In this document: positions 50,385-58,210 of the stretch, piece by piece
How positions within the stretch are numbered: position 1 is the stretch's first letter
Layout of the letters: every line of letters starts with the position of its first letter
Origin: SM1-46 sp002451215
Lineage (GTDB): Bacteria > Pseudomonadota > Gammaproteobacteria > Acidiferrobacterales > Sulfurifustaceae
Reading direction: 5' to 3'
DNA length: 64,000 nt
Assembly: GCA_002451215.1 (NCBI GenBank)
Contig: DKBM01000047.1
Location: forward strand, 1-64,000
The notes under the pieces: generated by a model
Told to the model about the DNA's origin: nothing
What the model saw: the letters and a program-made list of their open reading frames with translations, nothing else
Database searches by the model: none
Translations under genes and position numbers: made by a program

Positions 50385-51590
50385 ATGCAGACCGCCATTG
50401 CTGATTCGCTGCGCAACACGCCGGTCGGCCGCGAGGCCGACCGTATCCTGCGCACCTGCGTGCATTGCGGTTTTTGTAACGCTACCTGCCCAACGTATCA
50501 GCTACTCGGTGACGAGCTCGACGGACCGCGCGGGCGCATCTACCTGATGAAGCAGGTACTGGAGGGGCAGGCGCCGAGTGGCAAGACCCTCTTGCATCTC
50601 GACCGCTGCCTCACCTGCCGCGCCTGCGAGACCACCTGCCCCTCGGGCGTGCGTTATGGTGCGCTGCTTGAGATCGGGCGCGACATGGTCGAGCGTCAGG
50701 TGCGCCGGCCGCTGTGGGATCGGTTCATGCGCCGTGCGCTGCTCGCCGTCATTCCATACCGCGAACGGTTCACGCCGCTGCTACGCATTGGCCAGTGGAT
50801 GCGGCCGTTGCTGCCGCCGGCCATCAAGCGCTCGGTGCCCGCGCGCCAGGCCACGCCGGCCTGGCCGGTCTCGCGCCACAAGCGCCACATGCTTGTACTC
50901 GAAGGCTGCGCGCAGCCGGCACTTGCGCCCAATATCAATGCGGCTGCCGCGCGTGTACTCGATCGTCTGGGTGTGAGCGTTGTCGCTGCTGAGGGTGCGG
51001 GCTGTTGTGGTGCCGCGAGTCACCACACCTCGGCGACCGAGGAGGGCCTCGCGTTCGCGCGCCGCAACATCGACGCCTGGTGGCCGCATATCGAAGCGGG
51101 TTGCGAGGCGATTGTCATGACCGCGAGCGGCTGCGGGGTGCACGTGAAGGACTACGACCACCTGCTTGCCGGAGATCCGGCGTATGCGACCAGGGCGAGG
51201 CGCGTCGCCGCGCTCACCAAGGACCTTGGTGAGATTCTCGCCGGGGAAGACCTTGGCGCTCTAAAGAGCGCCGTTGATACAAGCCTCAAAGTGGCATTTC
51301 ACTCACCCTGCACCCTGCAGCACGGACAGAAGCTAAACGGCGTCGTGGAGCAAGTGCTGCGCGGAGTAGGTTTCACGTTGACTGCGGTGCCCGACGCGCA
51401 CCTCTGTTGCGGTTCGGCCGGGACTTACTCGATCCTGCAGAAGTCACTGTCGCAGCAGCTGCTCGTGCGCAAGCTCGACGCGCTCCAGTCCAGTCGCCCC
51501 GACGTTATCGCCACCGCGAATATCGGTTGCCTGGCCCATCTTGCAACAGGCGCCTCGGCGCCGGTGCGCCACTGGGTGGAACTGCTGTGA
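50385..51590 (+). CDS. glcF: Glycolate oxidase iron-sulfur subunit
   Basis: The 401-residue subunit has two 4Fe-4S ferredoxin motifs (CVHCGFCNATCP and CLTCRACETTCP) and two CCG domains (GCCGAASHHT and CCGSAGTYS). These match GlcF, which passes electrons from the GlcD flavin to the membrane quinone pool. GlcD and GlcE are encoded 2.6 kb away on the opposite strand, separated by lpxD and the nitronate monooxygenase-like gene. The ATG lacks a strong Shine-Dalgarno. It is 118 bases after the kinase gene, so it may have its own promoter. Confidence 0.95.
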   Translation: MQTAIADSLRNTPVGREADRILRTCVHCGFCNATCPTYQLLGDELDGPRGRIYLMKQVLEGQAPSGKTLLHLDRCLTCRACETTCPSGVRYGALLEIGRDMVERQVRRPLWDRFMRRALLAVIPYRERFTPLLRIGQWMRPLLPPAIKRSVPARQATPAWPVSRHKRHMLVLEGCAQPALAPNINAAAARVLDRLGVSVVAAEGAGCCGAASHHTSATEEGLAFARRNIDAWWPHIEAGCEAIVMTASGCGVHVKDYDHLLAGDPAYATRARRVAALTKDLGEILAGEDLGALKSAVDTSLKVAFHSPCTLQHGQKLNGVVEQVLRGVGFTLTAVPDAHLCCGSAGTYSILQKSLSQQLLVRKLDALQSSRPDVIATANIGCLAHLATGASAPVRHWVELL

Positions 51591-51700
51591 TGTCGCAAGG
51601 GCAAGCGCCCCTTTAAGGGCAGGAGATCGATTCGCCGGTGACGCCCAACCTTGGGTCCGGCGAGGGAATTGGCGTGGCCTGTGGCCCGCGCGGAGAGGCG

Positions 51701-52753
51701 TTATTCGTTCTTCGTCGTGGTGTTGCGCAGTGCCGGCAATAACGCGACGATTTCATCGAGCAGCTTCGCTTGCGAGACAACCTTGTTGAGCGTTGCCATG
51801 CGATGGAGTGCCTCGCGCCGGTCTGCGGCGGGGAACCCCATCACCTGGGCTTTCGGCGCGACGTCCTTGGTAACCCCGGCCTGTGCAAGCACGATGGCCT
51901 GTTTGCCGACCGTGACATGGTCGGCAATGCCGGATTGTGAGGCCAGCAGTGCAAAGTCTTCGATGACTGTGGAGCCGCCGATCCCGACCTGGCCACACAG
52001 CAGCACGTGCGCGCCAATTCGCACGTTGTGCGCAATGTGAACCTGGTTATCGATCTTGGTGCCGTCGCCGATTCGGGTGGCGCCGAGGGAAGCGCGATCG
52101 ATGCACGTATTGGCGCCGATTTCAACGTTCGACCCGATCACGACTGTGCCGACCTGCGGGAACTTCACATGTTCGCCGTTGCGGAACTTGTACCCGAATC
52201 CGTCGGATCCAATCACGGTTCCGGCGTGGATAGTTACCCGCTCACCGAGCGTGATACCGTCGTAGAGCACAACGTTCGGGTAAAGAATGCAGCCATCGCC
52301 GATGGTAACGTTGGCACCGATACGACAGCCTGGATGAATCACGCAGTCTTTGCCGATCACAGTGCGTGCGCCAACCGTGGCGAATGCCCCGATTGCCGTG
52401 CCTGTTCCGATATTCGCCGACGCATCAACGGCTGCCCCGTCGCTCACTGCCGCCATGATCGGCTTCGGCGGATAGAGATGATGCAGGCAGGCGATGAATG
52501 CCATTTCCGGATCCGCCGCGACAAGCACCGCCAGTCCGGCGCGGGCAGATGCACCCGCCACGACCTTCGGGACAACTACTGCGCTGGCACGGGTCGAGGC
52601 GAGCTTCGCAGTATGTTTGGGGCTGGCGATAAAGGTCAGTTCTCCGGCAACGGCCTCATCGGTGTTGGCAGCACCGTGAATCAGGCTGTCCGGGTCGCCG
52701 GCAGCGATCTCCGCGCCGCATATAGCAGCGAGGGTTCTCAGACTGGTTGTCAT
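51701..52753 (-). CDS. lpxD: UDP-3-O-(3-hydroxyacyl)glucosamine N-acyltransferase
   Basis: The 350-residue acyltransferase has a uridine-binding N-terminal domain (LRTLAAICGAEIAAGDPDSLIHGAANTDEA), a long left-handed beta-helix of hexapeptide repeats, the catalytic region IDNQVHIAHNVRIG and a C-terminal helix that packs on the trimer. It adds the N-linked 3-hydroxyacyl chain during lipid A synthesis. Here it is not in the canonical bamA-lpxD-fabZ-lpxA cluster. It follows the nitronate monooxygenase-like gene by two bases, so the two are one operon. Confidence 0.94.
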   Translation of the reverse strand: MTTSLRTLAAICGAEIAAGDPDSLIHGAANTDEAVAGELTFIASPKHTAKLASTRASAVVVPKVVAGASARAGLAVLVAADPEMAFIACLHHLYPPKPIMAAVSDGAAVDASANIGTGTAIGAFATVGARTVIGKDCVIHPGCRIGANVTIGDGCILYPNVVLYDGITLGERVTIHAGTVIGSDGFGYKFRNGEHVKFPQVGTVVIGSNVEIGANTCIDRASLGATRIGDGTKIDNQVHIAHNVRIGAHVLLCGQVGIGGSTVIEDFALLASQSGIADHVTVGKQAIVLAQAGVTKDVAPKAQVMGFPAADRREALHRMATLNKVVSQAKLLDEIVALLPALRNTTTKNE

Positions 52754-52755
52754 CT

Positions 52756-54033
52756 CTAGCTTCCCGCGCGGCGCGCGGTTGCCGGCGGTGCGGCGAGCGT
52801 CTGACGGTCACCACTCGCGCTAAATTGGTAATCGTGGAACACGGTTTCGGCAGAGAGGAGCTCGTAGCTTCCGTCTGGCAGTCGCTGGCTTGTGTCCTTC
52901 AGCCGGTAGGCATAGTGCCCACAGGTCCAGATATCAAAATTGCGCATGTGCGTGCACAGGCAGGTCTTGTCCTTCACGGAGATCTTTTTTACGCCAGGAT
53001 GCGCCGCCACTTCGCGATTGTAGGCCTCGATATAAGCGCAGCTGCCCTTGCTGTCGAGCAGGTAACCATAGGCCTCGCAGTTTGGCCGAATGCCGCTGCC
53101 TATTCCGGGGCTGCCCTTGAGCATGCGCATCGGGTACCCGGTCGGCGAAATGGTGTTGACCTCGATGTCCTGTTCCCTGGCCTTGAAGTACTCCTGCTTC
53201 ACTTTCGCTGGCAGCCCACATTCGCGCGTGACCGTAAAGCGAGTCGCAACCTGAACAGCGGCGGCGCCCTGTTCGAGGAACGTCACAGCATCAGCGCCGG
53301 TGAAGATGCCCCCGGCCGGGATGATCGGGATATCGAGGCCTTCTGTCGCGAGATAGGCGTAAATTTCCGTCACGATCGCGTGCAGGTCATATTTGGCCCA
53401 GTCCATGCCAAAACCAAGGTGCCCACCCGCGAGCGGTCCCTCCACGATGATGTAGTCAGGCAGGCGGCCAAGCCTTGCGTTCTTCCGCAGGAACAGCTGC
53501 AGGGCACGAGCCGACGAGACGATGATGCCGAGCTTGGCGTCTCGAAAGCGCGGATGGTCTTCCATCAGCGCGAACGAACCGAGGTGAAGGCCGGCGGAAA
53601 GCGTGATGCCGTCGATGCCGGCATCGAGTGCCGCCCGCATGCGCATGCGCAGCGTCTCGCGCGGGGCGTTCATGGTGAGCTTTTCCATGCAGTTGATGAA
53701 GATCAGTCCGTCGCCGCGCTTCGCCTCCATCGTCCGGCCAACGTGCAGGCGCGTCGCCTCTTCCAGGACCGATAGCGAAAACTGCACTGCCGACTTGTCG
53801 CTCGAGGCGGCGTTGTACTTGTACTTCTTCATCTTCTCGCTCACGAAGCCGGTGTCGAAGCGCCGGTCGGAGACGGTTTGCACCATGGCGTCCGAGATGT
53901 GACCGACGCCGCCGAGTCGCGCTGCTTCGAGCGCCAGTTCGGCCGTAGAGATATCCACGCCCATACCGCCGATCATGATCGGTACCAGCTCGTGTTTGCC
54001 GAGCTTCAGTCGGAAATCATCGACGCGTTTCAT
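52756..54033 (-). CDS. Nitronate monooxygenase/FabK-like FMN enzyme with C-terminal Cys/His cluster
   Basis: The 425-residue FMN-dependent TIM-barrel protein has PIMIGGMGVDISTAELALEAARLGGVGHIS, GPLAGGHLGFG and phosphate-binding IPAGGIFTGADAVTFLEQGAAAVQVATRF, typical of nitronate monooxygenases and enoyl reductase FabK relatives. It is about 80-100 residues longer than usual. The extra C-terminal part has TCLCTHMRNFDIWTCGHYAY, with several Cys and His that could bind a metal or iron-sulfur cluster. ATG at 54033. It is directly upstream of lpxD (two bases), which is unusual and may mean an acyl-related substrate. Confidence 0.85.
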   Translation of the reverse strand: MKRVDDFRLKLGKHELVPIMIGGMGVDISTAELALEAARLGGVGHISDAMVQTVSDRRFDTGFVSEKMKKYKYNAASSDKSAVQFSLSVLEEATRLHVGRTMEAKRGDGLIFINCMEKLTMNAPRETLRMRMRAALDAGIDGITLSAGLHLGSFALMEDHPRFRDAKLGIIVSSARALQLFLRKNARLGRLPDYIIVEGPLAGGHLGFGMDWAKYDLHAIVTEIYAYLATEGLDIPIIPAGGIFTGADAVTFLEQGAAAVQVATRFTVTRECGLPAKVKQEYFKAREQDIEVNTISPTGYPMRMLKGSPGIGSGIRPNCEAYGYLLDSKGSCAYIEAYNREVAAHPGVKKISVKDKTCLCTHMRNFDIWTCGHYAYRLKDTSQRLPDGSYELLSAETVFHDYQFSASGDRQTLAAPPATARRAGS

Positions 54034-54186
54034 GTTGGGGCTGGTTCCAAAGGAATACTCGCTGTAAACCGGGGGGTTATCCCGAAAAGACTAGTCGATA
54101 GTACCCCAGACCGCAGGTCAAGAGGTCAGGAAATCCGCTTGACTTGGGTCAAGCCAGACGCTGCGCGAGATTGCGCCGCGGGGCAA

Positions 54187-55168
54187 TCAGGCGGCGACCG
54201 CGGCGCCGGTGCCGCCAAAAACGCCGTTGGGGTCAAAAGCCTGCCGGATACGCGCTTGCAACGCACGTGTGATGGGGTCGAGCTGTGTCAGGCTGTCACA
54301 GGCGAGCGGACTGTTGCGAAATATTGTCGCGTAGCCGCCCGCCTTGGCCGCAACCGAGCGAATGTTCGCTTCGGGCGCGCCGCTCACCAGCCAGCGTTGT
54401 GCGCCGCCCCAATCAATAAGCCAATTGCCCGGGAGGTCGAGCGTCGCGGTCGCGGGCGGAACCGAAAGGCGCCAGAGTGGCTCGCTGCCTAGAAAGAAGA
54501 CCTGCCGGTGCTCGCGGACTTCCTCCCAGAACAGTTCTCCATTCTCCACCACTTCGCCGCCCAGCCGCTTGCGCGCAGCGCCCACCGCTGATTCCGCTCC
54601 CGACAGCCTCACGTACAGCGTCTCGCCGATGTGGGCGGCGGCAGAGAGCGGCAGCGGCTGCCCGGCCCAGCGGTTCATCTTCGCAATGGCGTTCGCCGCG
54701 GATTCCTCGAAACCGAGCGTCGTCTCGGCGGCCGGGCACGGTAGCACCTTGAGTGACAAGTCGAGAATGACGCCGAGTGTGCCGAGACTGCCGGCCATGA
54801 GCCGCGAGATGTCGTAGCCCGCGACGTTTTTCATCACCTTGCCGCCAAAGCACAGTACTTCTCCCTTGCCGTTTACGATNNCCGAGCGTCGCACCGTCGC
54901 CAAAATGCGGTGGCTCGAAGGCGAGCATTTGGCCCTTTTCGGCAAGGGCGCGCTCAATGTCCTTTAGGGATGTGCCGGCACGCGCGGTGATGACCAATTC
55001 GGTGGGCTCGTACTCGACAATGCCGCGGTGACCGCTGACATCGAGCATCGGCCCGTGCACAGTGCCGCTGTAGAAGCGCTTGCTGCCGCTGCCGATGATG
55101 GCAAGCGGACCGCGTGCCGCGCGCACCTGCTCGGCCAGATCCTTCGCGAGATCGACATCCTCGCCCAT
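54187..55168 (-). CDS. glcE: Glycolate oxidase FAD-binding subunit GlcE, interrupted by a sequence gap
   Basis: The subunit has an N-terminal FAD-binding PCMH half (LAIIGSGSKRFYSG, GIVEYEPTELVITARAGTSL and FEPPHFGDGATL), then after the nn at 54880 the rest (IVNGKGEVLCFGGKVMKNVAGYDISRLMAGSLGTLG through DPNGVFGG). About 27 residues typical of GlcE (the GGCVAAGLSGPRRP stretch region) are missing, about 82 bases. The frame changes across nn only because of this gap. ATG at 55168 overlaps the glcD stop. It works with GlcD and GlcF in glycolate oxidation to glyoxylate. Confidence 0.93.
54880..54881. other. Sequence gap (nn) inside glcE
   Basis: The left part ends at FGDGATLG and the right part resumes at IVNGKGEV; about 27 residues are absent. 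Confidence 0.9.
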
Positions 55169-56661
55169 CAGAAACGCTCGATCTCGGGAAACTTGAGCTG
55201 TCCGCCGTGCACATGCATGCGCCCGAATTCGGCGCAGCGTACGAGCGTTGGAACCGCCTTGCCGGGGTTCAGCAGGCCGCGGGGATCAAAGGCACCCTTA
55301 AGCGCATGGAATTGTGTGAGTTCTTCCTTGCTGAACTGCACGCACATCTGATTGATCTTTTCCATCCCGACGCCGTGCTCGCCGGTGATTGTGCCCCCGA
55401 CCTCGACGCACAGCTCGAGAATCCGGCCACCGAGTTCCTCAGTGCGCTCCAGTTCTCCGGGCTTGTTGGCGTCATACAGAATAAGCGGATGCAGGTTGCC
55501 GTCGCCTGCATGGAAGACGTTGGCGACCGGCAGTCCGTACTCCCGGGAGAGCTCGCCGATTCGGCGCAGCACCGGGCCGAGATGCTTGCGCGGGATGGTT
55601 CCGTCCATGCAGTAGTAGTCCGGCGAGATACGACCCACGGCCGGGAAGGCGGCCTTGCGTCCGGCCCAAAACTTGAGTCGCTCGGCATCATCGCGCGCGG
55701 TACGCACTTCGGTGGCGCCTTCGCGTTGCAGCAGTTCGCGCACTCGACCAATGCCCTCGGAGACTTCCTCGTTGGTGCCGTCGAGCTCACACAGCAGAAT
55801 CGCAGCTGCGTCCACCGGATAACCGGCATGCAGATAGTCTTCAGCAGCGCGGATCGTCGGGTTGTCCATCATCTCGAGGCCGCCGGGCACGAAGCCGCTG
55901 GCAATGATGGTCGCCACGGCTTCACCCGCCTTCTCGATGTTGTCGAATGCCGCCAGCACCACCTGCGCGCGCTCGGGCTTGGGTAGCAGCTTTACCGTCA
56001 CCTCGACGATCACGCCGAGCATTCCCTCGGACCCGTTCATGAGCGCGAGCAAATCGTATCCGGGCGTGTCGAGCGTCTTGCCGCCAACACTGATGAGCTC
56101 GCCGTCCATGGTGAGGAATTTGAGACCGAGCACGTTATGCACCGTCAGGCCGTACTTCAGGCAGTGCACGCCGCCGGCATTCTCCGCCACGTTGCCGCCA
56201 ATCGAGCAGGCAATTTGGGAGGAGGGGTCGGGCGCGTAGTACAAGCCGTGCGGGGCGACGGCCGAAGTGATCGCGGCGTTGCGCACGCCCGGCTCCACGG
56301 TTGCCGTGCGATTGAGCGGGTCAATGTCCAGGATATGAGTGAACTTGGCGAGCGAGAGCAGTACACCTCGTTCAAGCGGCAGCGCGCCGCCTGAGAGTCC
56401 GGTGCCGGCACCGCGCGCGACCACGGCAATATTGCGCGCCGCGCAGATCTTCAGAACTTGGGCGGCCTGCGCGATGGTCTCTGGCAGCACGACCAGACCC
56501 GGTACGCGCCGGTAGGCCGACAGCCCATCGCATTCGTAAGGTCGAAGATCCTCTTCGGTGGACAACACGCATTCGATTGGCAGAAAGCCACGGAACTCGC
56601 GTGCCAGCTCCGCGCGAGGGAAAGGCCGCTCTGCGGCAGCAGAATCAATGACGGCGCTCAT
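55168..56661 (-). CDS. glcD: Glycolate oxidase FAD subunit GlcD
   Basis: The 497-residue flavoprotein oxidises glycolate (or D-lactate type substrates) to glyoxylate. It has the PCMH FAD-binding region (VVARGAGTGLSGGALPLERGVLLSL, GGNVAENAGGVHCLKYGLTVHNVLGL and GSEGMLGVIVEVTVKLLP) and the C-terminal FAD-oxidase domain with VANVFHAGDGNLHPLILYD and ITGEHGVGMEKINQM. ATG at 56661. The stop overlaps glcE. glcDE lies apart from glcF. The gene is divergent from the VOC protein gene. Confidence 0.95.
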   Translation of the reverse strand: MSAVIDSAAAERPFPRAELAREFRGFLPIECVLSTEEDLRPYECDGLSAYRRVPGLVVLPETIAQAAQVLKICAARNIAVVARGAGTGLSGGALPLERGVLLSLAKFTHILDIDPLNRTATVEPGVRNAAITSAVAPHGLYYAPDPSSQIACSIGGNVAENAGGVHCLKYGLTVHNVLGLKFLTMDGELISVGGKTLDTPGYDLLALMNGSEGMLGVIVEVTVKLLPKPERAQVVLAAFDNIEKAGEAVATIIASGFVPGGLEMMDNPTIRAAEDYLHAGYPVDAAAILLCELDGTNEEVSEGIGRVRELLQREGATEVRTARDDAERLKFWAGRKAAFPAVGRISPDYYCMDGTIPRKHLGPVLRRIGELSREYGLPVANVFHAGDGNLHPLILYDANKPGELERTEELGGRILELCVEVGGTITGEHGVGMEKINQMCVQFSKEELTQFHALKGAFDPRGLLNPGKAVPTLVRCAEFGRMHVHGGQLKFPEIERF

Positions 56662-56744
56662 GCGTGGCAGCTAGGTTAGCGCCGCCAAAGGAGCCGGTAA
56701 ACCGACGTTACGTTCGCGATGCGGGATTGCGTAAACTCCCCGTC

Positions 56745-57125
56745 ATGACGCAATACCTTGGCATCGCGCACGCGAGCTTGCTGGTGGCGGACACGGAGCG
56801 CGCGCTGGCGTTTTACCGTGATGTGCTGGGCGTGCGCGTATTGCCCGATCGCCCCAATCTGGGTTATCCGGGGGCGTGGCTTGCCATTGGCACGCAGCAG
56901 ATCCATTTGCTGGAACTGCCGAATCCCGACCCGACGAGTGGACGCCCGGCGCATGGCGGCCGCGACCGCCACACTGCCATACAGGTCCATGACATCAAGC
57001 CACTCAAGGCCGCGCTGGATGGCGTCGGGATTGGCTACACACTGAGCCGATCGGGTCGTGCTGCACTGTTTTGTCGCGACCCGGATGGCAACGCACTGGA
57101 GTTTATCCAGTCATCATCCGCGTAA
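56745..57125 (+). CDS. VOC family (glyoxalase/bleomycin resistance-like) protein
   Basis: The 126-residue protein consists of one vicinal-oxygen-chelate fold made of two beta-alpha-beta modules. Typical are the start YLGIAHASLLVADTERALAFYRDVLG and the metal-site end AALFCRDPDGNALEFIQ with Glu. His residues at LGIAHAS and IQVHDI are candidate metal ligands. ATG at 56745 has a weak ribosome-binding site. The gene is divergent from glcD, so it may take part in glyoxylate or methylglyoxal-type chemistry, but this is weak evidence. Confidence 0.85.
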   Translation: MTQYLGIAHASLLVADTERALAFYRDVLGVRVLPDRPNLGYPGAWLAIGTQQIHLLELPNPDPTSGRPAHGGRDRHTAIQVHDIKPLKAALDGVGIGYTLSRSGRAALFCRDPDGNALEFIQSSSA

Positions 57126-57164
57126 GGGGTGGCGGCCGATGCGCTGCCGGAGCGCGAGCGTCGT

Positions 57165-57944
57165 CTAGTCGCGGGCGCGGTGGAAGCTGCGCTTGGCGTT
57201 GCGGATAAATCCAACCAATTGGGCTACATGGGCGGAGTCGATTGCCGTCAGCTCCCGAAGCGCATCCTCCAGTAGACGTCCCCGCGTGAAGAGGATGCGG
57301 TAGGCTTCCTTGAGCATCGCGATGTCTTCGCGGCTGAGCCCGGCGCGCTTGAGGCCAACGACATTCAGGCCGCGAACCTCGGCGGGGTTGCCGTCGGTGA
57401 TCATGTACGGCAATACGTCCTGGGTGATCTTGGCGTTGCCGCCCACCATCGCGAGCGTGCCGATGTGAGTGAACTGGTGCACCATCACGCCCCCAGAAAT
57501 AAACGCCCGGTCGCCCACTGACACATGGCCACCGAGACCGGCGGAAGGTGCCATGACCACATGGTTGCCGACCTGGCAGTCATGACCGATGTGTGCGGTA
57601 CACATAAGAAAGTTGCCATTACCGAGCACCGTCGCAGCATCGGGTTTGCTGCCGCGGTTTACGCTAACACCCTCTCGAAACACGTTGTCGTTGCCTATGC
57701 GCAGGTACGACGCCACGTTCTTGAATTTCAGATCCTGTGGGTCGCCACCCAGAACAGCAGTTTCAAATACCGCATTGTTGTTGCCCATTTCCGTATAGCG
57801 CTTCACGACTACGTGTGCGGCGACGCGGTTGTTGTCACCGAGGCGCACATCGTCCTCGATGATAGCGAAGGCGCCGATATGGTTGCCGCTGCCCAATTCG
57901 GCATGCGGGGAGACAATAGCGGTGGGATGAACGGTATTGGACAA
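57165..57944 (-). CDS. lpxA: UDP-N-acetylglucosamine O-acyltransferase LpxA
   Basis: The 259-residue left-handed beta-helix acyltransferase transfers 3-hydroxyacyl chains to UDP-GlcNAc, the first step of lipid A synthesis. It has hexapeptide repeats from VHPTAIVSPHAELGSG, the catalytic His in TAHIGHDCQVGNHVVMAP, FISGGVMVHQFTHIG and GLNVVGLKRAGLS. TTG at 57944 is chosen because the family normally starts about here (SNTVHPTAIV). The frame continues upstream 61 codons in sequence not resembling LpxA. It is alone here, without lpxB or fabZ. Confidence 0.9.
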   Translation of the reverse strand: MSNTVHPTAIVSPHAELGSGNHIGAFAIIEDDVRLGDNNRVAAHVVVKRYTEMGNNNAVFETAVLGGDPQDLKFKNVASYLRIGNDNVFREGVSVNRGSKPDAATVLGNGNFLMCTAHIGHDCQVGNHVVMAPSAGLGGHVSVGDRAFISGGVMVHQFTHIGTLAMVGGNAKITQDVLPYMITDGNPAEVRGLNVVGLKRAGLSREDIAMLKEAYRILFTRGRLLEDALRELTAIDSAHVAQLVGFIRNAKRSFHRARD

Positions 57945-58178
57945 GGCGAATTCCCGGATCCGGCTGGATAGCACACGCGCTGGCGCGAGCGCGAAAGTGT
58001 AGCGCAACCCGACGGTGCGAGCCGCACCGCGGCTGGTGCGGGCGCCCAACCCCCCTCGCCGCGTTTGAGCCATCCGGTGGGGACCAATCTCTTCGACCGG
58101 CGGGGGCGATGGCGGCCGGTCCGACATTATCCCCCTGAGGGCGTGGGTGCTTAGCCGGGGCCGAGCCGCGCACTCCGT

Positions 58179-58184
58179 TATAAT
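58179..58184 (+). promoter_or_regulatory. TATAAT -10-like hexamer before ygiQ
   Basis: A perfect TATAAT lies 27 bases before the ygiQ ATG, with no clear -35 at the usual distance. The upstream region is shared with the divergent lpxA leader. Confidence 0.3.
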
Positions 58185-58210
58185 CGGTGCGTTCCCCGTC
58201 TATTGACTCT

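Noticed and set aside
52747..53775. Open frame of about 340 codons opposite the nitronate monooxygenase-like gene
   Set aside because: Antisense to a recognised enzyme and without any domain.
57945..58127. Sixty-one-codon N-terminal extension of LpxA
   Set aside because: Family proteins begin near SNTVHPTAIV, and the extension is Pro/Arg-rich with no conserved residues. TTG at 57944 gives the normal length.
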